Part shown: positions 24,330 through 31,348 of the stretch, in pieces
Numbering within the stretch: position 1 is the stretch's first letter
Layout of the letters: every line of letters starts with the position of its first letter
Assembly: GCF_020400825.1 (NCBI RefSeq)
Contig: NZ_JAINVH010000023.1
Span: 1-64,000, forward strand
Source: Streptomyces sp. HPF1205
GTDB taxonomy: Bacteria > Actinomycetota > Actinomycetes > Streptomycetales > Streptomycetaceae
Direction of reading: 5' to 3'
DNA: 64,000 nt
Made by a program: the position numbers and the translations under genes
The notes under the pieces: model-generated
Database searches by the model: none
What the model was told of the DNA's origin: nothing
What the model saw: only the letters and a program-made list of their open reading frames with translations

Positions 24330-24367
24330 CCCGCACACATCGCGCCCGGTCGCGCGATGTGTGCGGG
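24330..24367. promoter_or_regulatory. Perfect 16-bp inverted repeat between the two permease genes
   Basis: Arms CCCGCACACATCGCGC (24330-24345) and its exact complement (24352-24367) with a 6-nt loop, immediately before the AAGGA ribosome site of the downstream permease. There is no T-tract. It could be an intercistronic attenuator or stabiliser, or a protein-binding palindrome. Confidence 0.75.
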
Positions 24368-24417
24368 CCGCCGGTCCCTTCGTCGTACGGTCGGCGCGCC
24401 GCCGCGCACAGGGCCGC

Positions 24418-25302
24418 TCAACGGGTGTCCTGCCCGGTCTCCTTCCGCCGGCCGGCCGGCATGGCCGGGTGGCGCCCCAGCAGGAAGACCCCGGCGAACA
24501 CGGCGACGACCGCGACCGCCTGACCGGCCAGCGCGGCGGGCGTGGACGACAGCCTGTCGTCGAACAGCCCGATGCCGCAGGCGATGCCCGCCAGCGGTTC
24601 GGCGGCGGTCATGGGGGGCAGCGACTCGCGCAGGGGACCGGCCTCGAAGGCGCTCTGCACCAGCATCAGGCCCACGACCGCGGCCGCGACCACGGCCCAG
24701 GGCTGCCAGGAGACCACGAGCCGCGAAATCCCGGAGTGGGAGGCGATGGTGCCCGACGCGCGGGTCATCGCGTCCTGGACGCCGTACAGCACCCCCGCGG
24801 AGCCGGCCAGCAGCGGCGGCCGGTGCACGAGGTCGACGGCGAGGGCGGCCAGGACGAGGGCCCCGGAGACGGCCAGCAGCAGGGCCAGCACCAGCCAGTA
24901 CCTGAGCGGGCCGACGTGCCCGCCGCCCTGCTCGGGCCGGCCGGCCACGATGAACACGGCGACGCCTCCGCTGAGCGCCACGACGCCGGCCCAGCCCGCC
25001 CGGCCGAGGGCCTGGTCGCTCAGCCACCGCGCGAGCGCCATCGCGAACAGCAGGTTGGTGGCCAGCAGCGGCTCCACCCGTGACAGGTCCCCCACGGTCA
25101 GGGCGAGCGCGCCGAGGATCTGCCCCACCACCATGCAGCCGATGCCGCCCAGCCACAGCGGTACCCGCACCAGGTCCAGCAGCAGCCGGAACGAGAGCAT
25201 GTCCGACAGCGGCGCGCGTTCGGCGGCGTGCTGCTGCAGCACGTAGCCCAGCCCGAGCAGACACGCGGCTACCAGACCGAACGCGTAGACCACTACCCTC
25301 AC
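24418..25302 (-). CDS. DMT-superfamily (EamA-like) permease 2
   Basis: A 294-aa paralogue of the downstream permease with about ten membrane helices. It has the same early QQHAAERAP position as the QRKANRDLP of its partner, the DLSRVEPLLATNLLFAMALA helix pair, and a second-repeat TAAEPLAGIACGIGLFDDRL. A GTG at 25302 starts the frame. It begins 36 bp after the hpnR stop on the same strand. A paired DMT gene next to hpnR suggests a heteromeric lipid or small-molecule transporter, but this is inferred only from linkage. Confidence 0.8.
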   Translation of the reverse strand: MRVVVYAFGLVAACLLGLGYVLQQHAAERAPLSDMLSFRLLLDLVRVPLWLGGIGCMVVGQILGALALTVGDLSRVEPLLATNLLFAMALARWLSDQALGRAGWAGVVALSGGVAVFIVAGRPEQGGGHVGPLRYWLVLALLLAVSGALVLAALAVDLVHRPPLLAGSAGVLYGVQDAMTRASGTIASHSGISRLVVSWQPWAVVAAAVVGLMLVQSAFEAGPLRESLPPMTAAEPLAGIACGIGLFDDRLSSTPAALAGQAVAVVAVFAGVFLLGRHPAMPAGRRKETGQDTR

Positions 25303-25338
25303 CCATCCGTCGAGGCAGCGCCGGACATGGCCCGGGGG

Positions 25339-26823
25339 TCAGTCGGCGGTGTCCCGTACGGGCGGACGCGAGTGCACGTAGAGCTGCCGCCGGTTCCCCA
25401 CGTCGAGGTGCCGGGGCAGCGGCAGCTCGTAGCGGACCGGGCGGAGGTGGTCGGCGACCTGCCGGTCGACGTTGTAGACGCTGTTGAACTTCCACAGCAT
25501 CCGGGCGAAGTTGGTCTGGCCGCGGGCGAGGTTGCCGGCGAGGAGCCGTATGGCGCCGACCGCCGTGCGCAGGCCGAGGTGCTTGCGGTTGATGACCGCC
25601 TGCGTACGCACCAGCTCCCGGTAGAACTCCTCCAGCGGCAGCGTGGTCGGCACGACGGCGTGCTGGATGTCGAAGAGCCGGTAGTCGCGGGTGGTCAGCC
25701 GCCGGGACTCGGTGTGCCAGATCTCGGTTCCCGGGTACGGCGTCATCACCGTCAGGTGCACGATCTCCGGTACCGACATGGCGAACTCGCGCACGACACG
25801 GAAGCGCTCGGCGTCCCAGGCAGGGTCGACGATGAGGTTGATCGCCACGTTGATGCCCAGCCGGCGCGCGGTCTCCAGGGCGCGGAAGTTCTCGTCGGGA
25901 CTGACGCGCTTGCGGTACAGGTCCAGGCCCTCGGCGTCGATGGCCTCCATGCCCAGGAACATGTAGCGCAGGCCCAGGCGGGTCCAGCGCGCGAAGACCT
26001 CCTCGTTGCGCAGCAGGACGTCGCTCCTGGTCTCCAGGTAGTAGCGCTTGCGGATCCTGCGGCGTTCCAGTTCCGCGGCGATGGCGTGGCCGTGCTCGGG
26101 GCGGATGAACGCCACGTCGTCCACGATGAACACGTTGGGCTCGGCGATGGAAGCCATCTCCTCGCCCGCGGCCTGCGGGGACGCCTTGCGGTAGCTGCGC
26201 CCGTAGAACGTCCACGCCGAGCAGAACGAGCAGTCCCACGGGCAGCCGCGGGTGAACTCGATCGACGCGCAGGGGTCGAGCTCCCCGATGAAGTAGCGGC
26301 GCCGGCGGCGCGTCAGGTCGCGCGCCGGAAGGGGATTGTCGATCGAGTGCAGCATCACCGGCTCGGGTCCCCGTCCGGACGCCGTGACCACGCCGGGCAC
26401 CGCGTCCACGCCGCCGTCGCGCACCGCCTCCAGCAGGGGGGCGACCGCCGGTTCCCCCTCCCCTCGTACCACCGCGTCGACCGCGCCCTGTGCCTGGTCG
26501 AGTACGTCCTCGGCGACGAAGGACACGCTGTGGCCGCCCAGGAAGACGAAGCAGTCGGGGAAGGACAGCTTCACCTTCCTGGCGAGGTCGATCGCCTCGG
26601 GGATGTTGGCCAGGTAGTTGAGCGAGACGCCCATGGCCTGCGGCCGGAAGGCACTCACCTCCCGGCGCAGCTCGTCGTGGGAGAACACCTGCAGGTCCAC
26701 GACGCGTACGTCGTGGCCCGCCGCGCGCGCGGCGCCCGCCACTCGTTCGAGTCCGAGCGGCTCCAGCCGCAGGAAGATCTCCGAGTACATCAAGGCGCTG
26801 GGGTGGACGAGCAGGAGACGCAT
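25339..26823 (-). CDS. hpnR: Hopanoid C-3 methylase (B12-binding radical SAM)
   Basis: A 494-aa protein. Residues 1-150 are a cobalamin-binding domain starting LLLVHPSALMYSEIFLRLEPLGLE. The radical SAM core has its CxxxCxxC cluster at Cys194, Cys198 and Cys201 in EFTRGCPWDCSFCSAWTFYG, followed by NVFIVDDVAFIRPEHG, KRYYLETRSDV and MFLGMEAIDAEGL. The whole matches what I know of HpnR, which methylates hopanoids at C-3 using SAM and methylcobalamin. The ATG at 26823 has GAGG five bases upstream; a GTG at 26829 is possible. No squalene-hopene cyclase is in the window, so the substrate genes lie elsewhere. It heads a probable operon with two permeases. Confidence 0.9.
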   Translation of the reverse strand: MRLLLVHPSALMYSEIFLRLEPLGLERVAGAARAAGHDVRVVDLQVFSHDELRREVSAFRPQAMGVSLNYLANIPEAIDLARKVKLSFPDCFVFLGGHSVSFVAEDVLDQAQGAVDAVVRGEGEPAVAPLLEAVRDGGVDAVPGVVTASGRGPEPVMLHSIDNPLPARDLTRRRRRYFIGELDPCASIEFTRGCPWDCSFCSAWTFYGRSYRKASPQAAGEEMASIAEPNVFIVDDVAFIRPEHGHAIAAELERRRIRKRYYLETRSDVLLRNEEVFARWTRLGLRYMFLGMEAIDAEGLDLYRKRVSPDENFRALETARRLGINVAINLIVDPAWDAERFRVVREFAMSVPEIVHLTVMTPYPGTEIWHTESRRLTTRDYRLFDIQHAVVPTTLPLEEFYRELVRTQAVINRKHLGLRTAVGAIRLLAGNLARGQTNFARMLWKFNSVYNVDRQVADHLRPVRYELPLPRHLDVGNRRQLYVHSRPPVRDTAD

Positions 26824-26968
26824 GATCACCTCGGTGAGTGGGCGGACTCATTCGGGGTATCCGCGATGGGGTGCGGGCAACCGGCGGTGGGCCAATATCG
26901 CCCGGCCGGGCGCCCGCCGTCGGAGCGGAGCCGGGGGGACCGCCCGGTTCTCGTGGAACGAGGTGAGC
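26824..26968. promoter_or_regulatory. Divergent promoter region between hpnR and the pentapeptide ORF
   Basis: This 145-bp gap contains the relatively AT-rich stretch gggccaatatcgcccgg (around 26890-26906), the best candidate promoter core on either strand, and GC-rich dyads. No clear operator was recognised. Confidence 0.35.
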
Positions 26969-27145
26969 ATGCGACTGGTGGGTGTGCGCGCCGCCCGGAC
27001 GCGGGCCGCCCGGACGGCGGCCGGCCGCACGAGGGCGGTCCGTGCGAGGGCGGTCCACACGCGGGCCGTCCGCACGAGGGCCGTCCGCACGAGGGCCGCG
27101 GTGGCGGCGGCGCGCCCGGCGCCGGGCGGAGCACGGGCCCGGTGA
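26969..27145 (+). CDS. Small Arg/Ala-rich pentapeptide-repeat ORF coupled to the glycosyltransferase
   Basis: A 58-aa ORF with GAGG five bases before its ATG. After MRLVGVRAAR it consists of five-residue units of the form TRAVR (TRAAR, TAAGR, TRAVR, ARAVH, TRAVR, TRAVR, TRAAV), encoded by seven 15-bp DNA repeats, and ends in an Ala/Pro/Gly tail. It is very basic, with no acidic residues. Its TGA overlaps the GTG of the glycosyltransferase as GTGA. It may be a translated leader that couples expression, or a basic membrane- or nucleic-acid-binding peptide. It could also be chance coding in a GC-rich repeat. Confidence 0.45.
   Translation: MRLVGVRAARTRAARTAAGRTRAVRARAVHTRAVRTRAVRTRAAVAAARPAPGGARAR
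26999..27103 (+). repeat. Seven 15-bp tandem repeats (five codons each)
   Basis: Units start at 26999, 27014, 27029, 27044, 27059, 27074 and 27089; consensus ACGAGGGCCGTCCGC. They are in frame with the ORF at 26969, so each unit is one TRAVR-like pentapeptide. Confidence 0.85.
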
Positions 27146-28254
27146 GCCGCGTCCTGCTGGTCAGCGCCAGTATGGGCGGCGGCCACGACGCGGTGGCGGC
27201 GGAGCTGGCCCGCAGGCTCCGGGCGGCCGGCCACAGCACGCGGACCGCGGACGTGCTCGCTCTCCTGCCCCCGCCGCTCGGTGCGGGCGTGCGCGCTTTC
27301 TACCGGACCACCGTGCGGCACTTTCCCGTCGTGTACGGCGGCATCTACGCGGCGTTCTTCCGCGGGCGCGACGACGGGCGGGGGCCGAGCAGCGCGCCCC
27401 TGGCGGACCTGGCCCGCGAGCGGCTGGCGGCAGTGGTGGCGGAAATGCGCGCGGACGTCGTCGTCCCCGTGTTCCACCTCGCCGCGCAGCTCACCGGCCG
27501 CATGCGCGCCGACGGTTCGCTGGGCGTCCCGTCCGCGGTGGTCGTCACGGATTTCGCCGTCCACCGCCAGTGGCTGCACCCCGGCAACGACCTCCACCTG
27601 TGCCTGACCGCGGACGCCGCCGACGAGGTGCGCCGGCGCGCCGGACGGCCGGCGGTGGTGTCGGGGCCGCTGGTGTCCGACCGGTTCCGTGCCCCGCGGT
27701 CCGCCGCCGGGCGGCGCGGGCCGGCTCCGGACGGCGGGGAGACGGTGCTGGTGTCGGCGGGGGCGTGGGGCGTGGGCAGCGGTCTGGAGGCGACCGCGCG
27801 CCTGCTGCGGGGGGCCGGCTACCTGCCGGTGGTGGCCTGCGGCCGGGACGAGCGCCTGCGGCGCCGGCTCTCGCGCCATCCCGGGGTGCGGGCCCTGGGC
27901 TGGGTCGACGACATGCCGGGGCTGCTGGCGGCGGCCTCGGTCGTGGTCGACAACGCGGCCGGGCAGACCGCCCTGGAAGCGCTCGCCCGCGGTGTCCCCG
28001 TCGTCGGGTACCGGCCGATTCCCGGTCACGGGGCCGACGGGGTCCGCCGGATGGCCGCGCTCGGCCTGAGCGACTACGCCCGCGGGCCCTGGGAGCTGGT
28101 GCAGTGCGCCGACCGGCTGACCGCCCAGGGGGCCGCCCGGCAGCGGCGCGTCGCGGCCGGGCTGGCGCTCTTCGAACGGCCCGGCGCCGTCGCGCCGCTC
28201 GAAGCGCTGGCCGCCGGTAGGCCGCCGGGGACGCCGGCCGTGTCCGCCGGGTAG
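27142..28254 (+). CDS. GT28-like glycosyltransferase (MGDG synthase / UgtP-like)
   Basis: A 370-aa GT-B fold protein. The N-terminal domain begins VSRVLLVSASMGGGHDAVAAEL, the GGGH loop of monogalactosyl- or processive glucosyl-diacylglycerol synthases. The C-terminal nucleotide-sugar-binding domain has VLVSAGAWGVGSGLEATARLL, GWVDDMPGLLAAASVVVDNA and AGQTALEALARGVPVVGYRP. The acceptor is probably diacylglycerol or a related membrane lipid, acting at the inner leaflet. The GTG at 27142 overlaps the stop of the pentapeptide ORF. Divergent hpnR supports an envelope-lipid context. Confidence 0.82.
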   Translation: MSRVLLVSASMGGGHDAVAAELARRLRAAGHSTRTADVLALLPPPLGAGVRAFYRTTVRHFPVVYGGIYAAFFRGRDDGRGPSSAPLADLARERLAAVVAEMRADVVVPVFHLAAQLTGRMRADGSLGVPSAVVVTDFAVHRQWLHPGNDLHLCLTADAADEVRRRAGRPAVVSGPLVSDRFRAPRSAAGRRGPAPDGGETVLVSAGAWGVGSGLEATARLLRGAGYLPVVACGRDERLRRRLSRHPGVRALGWVDDMPGLLAAASVVVDNAAGQTALEALARGVPVVGYRPIPGHGADGVRRMAALGLSDYARGPWELVQCADRLTAQGAARQRRVAAGLALFERPGAVAPLEALAAGRPPGTPAVSAG

Positions 28255-28265
28255 CCCGCCCCGTT

Positions 28266-28287
28266 CCCGGGCAGCCCTGCGCCCGGG
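28266..28287. terminator. Possible bidirectional hairpin between convergent genes
   Basis: CCCGGGC (28266-28272) pairs with GCCCGGG (28281-28287), and a further GCCCGGG sits at 28293-28299. It lies in the 46-bp gap between the glycosyltransferase and the convergent deacetylase. No T-tract. Confidence 0.4.
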
Positions 28288-28300
28288 CAGCGGCCCGGGT

Positions 28301-29032
28301 TCAGCGGCCGATCCCGTGCTCGCGCAGCGGCCCCACGGCGAGGCCGGCCGACCGGCAGCCGGCGACCAGGGCGGGGAGGGCCGCCAGGGTCGCCCTCCAG
28401 CAGCCCGGGGCGGACCGGCTGTCGCTGTCGTGGAGCAGGACGGTGCCTCCTCCGCGCAGGTCCGCGCGCGTGGCGGCCAGCACCGACGCCGGTGTCGCGG
28501 CGGCCGTCCAGTCCCTGCCCCAGGCGGACCACAGCACCGGCCGCAGTCCCGCGGCCCGGGCGGCGAGCAGGCGGTCGCCGGTGAGGACACCGAACGGCGG
28601 CCGGTACCACAGGGGCGGGGCCCCGGCCAGGTTCTCGACGGCCGCCGCCGTCCGCGCGATCGCGGCGGCCTCGGCCACCGGGGCCGGCAGCAGGCGCGGC
28701 TCGTGCGTCCAGCCGTGCACGGCCAGTTCGTGGCCGCGTGCCGCGATCTCCCGCCCCAGGTGCCGGGCGCGCGCCAGGGACTCCCCCAGGACGAAGAAGG
28801 TGGCCTTGGTGTCGAGCGCGTCCAGGACGTCGAGGAAGGCGGCGGTGGACCGCGGGTCGGGGCCGTCGTCGAAGGTCAGGGCCACGTGGTCCGGGCGCCC
28901 GATCCCGGCGAGAGACGGGAAGCAGACCCGCCGCAGCCGCGGCAGCCAGGTGGCGGCCGGGACGACGTGTCCGGCGAGGACCGCGGCCGTGACGGCCGCC
29001 GCCGCGCGCCCCGCCGCGGCGGGGCGCGTCAT
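28301..29032 (-). CDS. Polysaccharide deacetylase (NodB fold, CE4)
   Basis: A 243-aa protein with an N-terminal hydrophobic segment (AAAAVTAAVLAGHVVPAATW) and the NodB core: VALTFDDGPDPRSTAAFLDVLD (catalytic base and metal Asp), FFVLGESLARA, ELAVHGWTHEPRLLP (metal His pair), PLWYRPPFGVLTGDRL and GGTVLLHDSDSRSA (His near the C terminus). All CE4 motifs appear intact. It probably deacetylates a cell-surface polysaccharide. Its ATG overlaps the stop of the upstream SDR gene as ATGA. Confidence 0.87.
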   Translation of the reverse strand: MTRPAAAGRAAAAVTAAVLAGHVVPAATWLPRLRRVCFPSLAGIGRPDHVALTFDDGPDPRSTAAFLDVLDALDTKATFFVLGESLARARHLGREIAARGHELAVHGWTHEPRLLPAPVAEAAAIARTAAAVENLAGAPPLWYRPPFGVLTGDRLLAARAAGLRPVLWSAWGRDWTAAATPASVLAATRADLRGGGTVLLHDSDSRSAPGCWRATLAALPALVAGCRSAGLAVGPLREHGIGR

Positions 29033-29832
29033 CCGAACCGCGCGGCCAGGCGGCGGAACGAGGACGGGGCCAGCGCCCGGACGCCGACGGGCCAGCGCAG
29101 CCACCCCGGTACGTACACCTCGTCGCGGTCCCGCCGCACCGCCCGCACGACCGCCTCGGCCACCCGCTCGGGCGCCATCGGCCGCGGCCAGCCGCGCGTG
29201 TACAGGGCGCCCCGGCGGGCGAAGAACGGCGTGTCGACCACGCCGGGCACCACGTGGAGGACCTTCACGCCCGTCCCGGCCAGCTCGTAGCGGAGGGAGT
29301 CGGCGAAGGCGCCGAGCCCGGCCTTGGCGGCCGCGTACACGGCCTCGTCGCGCACTCCGACCGAACCGGCCAGCGAGCCGATCAGGACCACGTGCCCGCG
29401 GCCCGCCTCGGCCATCCGCGGCAGCACCCGCCGTACCAGGTGCACCACCGCGGCCAGGTCGACCGTCAGCACCTGGTCGACGGCGCTGTGCGGCATGCGC
29501 AGGAAGGGACCGGCCCAGCCGACCCCGGCCGCGGCGACCAGCAGGTCGATGCGGCCGCAGATGCCCAGGGCCCGGTCGGCCAGGGAGCGCGCCATGCCGG
29601 GTTCGCGCAGGTCGTACGGCAGGGCCAGGCCCGAGGTGCGGCCCGCCGCGGCCTCCAGCCTGCCGGGGTCCCGGCCGCTGAGGATCAGCCGCCACTGCCG
29701 GTCCGCGGCCAGCCGTTCGGCGATCGCCGCGCCGATTCCGGAGGACGCCCCCGTCACCAAGGCGACGCGGCGGCCATGGCGCTCCCGTACGCGAGGGGCG
29801 GGCCCGGCGGCGGGCGACGGCGGATGCGGCAC
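29029..29832 (-). CDS. Short-chain dehydrogenase/reductase (SDR)
   Basis: A 267-aa classical SDR. The cofactor motif is VALVTGASSGIGAAIAERL; the catalytic Ser is in VLIGSLAGSVG and the Tyr-Lys pair in DEAVYAAAKAGLGAFADSL. VVPGVVDTPFF is the usual substrate loop. The extended C terminus (VYVPGWLRWPVGVRALAP) resembles membrane-associated ketoreductases acting on lipids. The GTG at 29832 follows GGGGAGAGG; the ATG further upstream lacks a ribosome site. It is translationally coupled to the deacetylase. Confidence 0.85.
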   Translation of the reverse strand: MPHPPSPAAGPAPRVRERHGRRVALVTGASSGIGAAIAERLAADRQWRLILSGRDPGRLEAAAGRTSGLALPYDLREPGMARSLADRALGICGRIDLLVAAAGVGWAGPFLRMPHSAVDQVLTVDLAAVVHLVRRVLPRMAEAGRGHVVLIGSLAGSVGVRDEAVYAAAKAGLGAFADSLRYELAGTGVKVLHVVPGVVDTPFFARRGALYTRGWPRPMAPERVAEAVVRAVRRDRDEVYVPGWLRWPVGVRALAPSSFRRLAARFG

Positions 29833-30017
29833 GACCTCTCCCCTCGGCTTCGCGCGCTGACCAGAGCCGTGTAACCGGCCGGCGGGGTCCGCAACCACCC
29901 GGCCCCGCCGGGTCCGGCCGCCGGCTCACCCGGTTCACCCCAACGGCGCCCGGCGGGACGTGGCGCGGTGGCGGCACCGGACCGACCGCGGCCGGCGGTG
30001 ACGGCCGCCGTCCGCCG

Positions 30018-30470
30018 TCAGTCGTCCTCGATGAGGAAGCGCGCCCCCGCGCCCCGCTCGGCGGCCGTGTCCCCGGCGTTGTACAGGGCGCACCGCGTCA
30101 GGGACAGGCAGCCGCAGCCGACGCATCCGGTGAGCTTGGCCTTCAGGCGCTGGAGTTCGGCGATCCGGTCGTCGATGCGGCGCTCCCAGGTGCGGGCGAC
30201 CTCGCTCCACTCGGCGGCGGTGGGGACCTGACCGGCCGGGAGCCGGGCCAGGCAGGCGCTGACCTCGTCGAGGGAGAGGCCGATGGTCCGGGCGGCTCGG
30301 ATGAAGGCGAGCCGGCGCAGGGTGGCGCGGCGGTAGCGGCGGCGGCCGCCCGAGGTGCGCTCGGAGTGGATGAGGCCGAGCTCCTCGTAGTAGCGCAGGG
30401 CGGAGGGCGCCATGCCGCTGCGGGCGGACAGCTCGCCGATCGGCAGGCGGTCGCGGGAGGAGAGCGTCAT
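30018..30470 (-). CDS. soxR: Redox-sensing MerR-family activator SoxR
   Basis: A 150-aa MerR protein. The helix-turn-helix is LPIGELSARSGMAPSALRYYEELGLI, followed by the dimerisation helix and the [2Fe-2S] cluster motif C-x2-C-x-C-x5-C in CVGCGCLSLTRC. The length matches SoxR. It senses redox-active compounds and activates promoters carrying a SoxR box. Such a box lies at 30492-30509 between this gene and the divergent transketolase operon. Confidence 0.93.
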   Translation of the reverse strand: MTLSSRDRLPIGELSARSGMAPSALRYYEELGLIHSERTSGGRRRYRRATLRRLAFIRAARTIGLSLDEVSACLARLPAGQVPTAAEWSEVARTWERRIDDRIAELQRLKAKLTGCVGCGCLSLTRCALYNAGDTAAERGAGARFLIEDD

Positions 30471-30491
30471 GCGGCCGAGGGTAGCGCTTGA

Positions 30492-30509
30492 CCTCAAGTG
30501 GACTTGACA
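30492..30509. promoter_or_regulatory. SoxR box in the soxR/transketolase intergenic region
   Basis: CCTCAAGTGGACTTGACA contains the perfect dyad TCAAGT-GG-ACTTGA and matches the enterobacterial SoxR box CCTCAAGTTAACTTGAGG over most positions. The rightward -35 TTGACC (30488-30493) overlaps its left edge, and with the -10-like CATCGT (30513-30518) gives the 19-bp spacer typical of MerR-type promoters. Confidence 0.8.
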
Positions 30510-30512
30510 TTG

Positions 30513-30518
30513 CATCGT
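30513..30518 (+). promoter_or_regulatory. -10-like hexamer (CATCGT) of the SoxR-type promoter
   Basis: It lies 19 bp after the TTGACC -35 and begins 13 nt before the ATG at 30526, so the transketolase mRNA is probably leaderless and activator-dependent. The hexamer itself is a poor match. Confidence 0.4.
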
Positions 30519-30525
30519 CGACGGC

Positions 30526-31233
30526 ATGACCACGACCTCCGCGGGGCCCGCCCCCGCGTACGGATACGCCGACCTGCGCGCGCTGATGTCCCGCATGACC
30601 GGCGACGAGAAGCACGGTCCCGCGGCCACCTCCACCCTCGACGTGCTGTGGGTGCTGTACGACAGGGTCCTGCGGGTCTCCCCCGCGACCGCCGACGATC
30701 CCGGGCGGGACCGTTTCCTGCTGTCCAAGGGCCATGGCCCGATGGCCTATTACGCGGTGCTGGCCGCCAAGGGCTTCGTACCGGTCGAGTGGCTGAGCGG
30801 CTTCGGGGGCTACGGGTCCCCGCTCGGGCACCATCCGGACCGCACCCTGGTGCCCGGCGCCGAGATCGGGTCGGGGTCGCTGGGCCACGGGCTGGGGCTT
30901 GCGGTGGGCACGGCGCTCGGGCTGCGGGCGCAGGGGCTGACGGACCCGGCCGTCTGGGTGCTCGTCGGGGACGCCGAGATGGACGAGGGCAGCAACCACG
31001 AGGCGCTGCGGTACGCCGCCGCCGCCGGGCTCGACCGGCTCCACGTGGTGGTGGTCGACAACGACTCGGCCACCCACGGCTGGCCGGGCGGCCTCGCCTC
31101 CCGGTTCACCGCCGAGGGCTGGTCCGCGCCGACCGTCGACGGGCGCGACCACTCGGCCCTGTACGACGCCTTCACCGCGCCGCACCCGGGCCGGCCGCAC
31201 GCCGTCGTCGCCCGCGTCGAGCCCAAGGGCTGA
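30526..31233 (+). CDS. Transketolase, N-terminal (ThDP pyrophosphate-binding) subunit
   Basis: A 235-aa split-transketolase alpha subunit. KHGPAATSTLDVLWVLYDRVL and DRFLLSKGHGPMAYYAVLA carry the conserved His residues, and GSLGHGLGLAVGTALGLR precedes the ThDP/Mg motif VGDAEMDEGSNHEAL. It pairs with the beta subunit encoded at 31349. The pair may act in pentose-phosphate interconversion or on a specialised ketose. Overlap with a SoxR-dependent promoter suggests induction by redox-active compounds, for example to raise NADPH-linked sugar flux. Confidence 0.9.
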   Translation: MTTTSAGPAPAYGYADLRALMSRMTGDEKHGPAATSTLDVLWVLYDRVLRVSPATADDPGRDRFLLSKGHGPMAYYAVLAAKGFVPVEWLSGFGGYGSPLGHHPDRTLVPGAEIGSGSLGHGLGLAVGTALGLRAQGLTDPAVWVLVGDAEMDEGSNHEALRYAAAAGLDRLHVVVVDNDSATHGWPGGLASRFTAEGWSAPTVDGRDHSALYDAFTAPHPGRPHAVVARVEPKG

Positions 31234-31258
31234 GCCGCGCGGCCCCGGCACCGCCCGC

Positions 31259-31345
31259 GAACCCCCGAATCCCCCGAAGTCCCCGACCCCCCAAGTCCCG
31301 AGTCCCCGAATCCCCGAATCCCCGAACGTCCAACCCCCGAGGACC
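31259..31345. repeat. Degenerate ccccgaa-type tandem repeat
   Basis: About ten imperfect 7-9-bp units of the form (t)ccccgaa(t) fill the spacer between the two transketolase subunit genes, making an unstructured C-rich mRNA linker. The beta-subunit ribosome site (GAGGA) follows directly. Confidence 0.8.
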
Positions 31346-31348
31346 CCC

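Noticed and set aside
26824-26968. Cobalamin riboswitch upstream of the B12-dependent hpnR
   Set aside because: The gap is only 145 bp and I could not find the conserved B12-box core or the expected helices.
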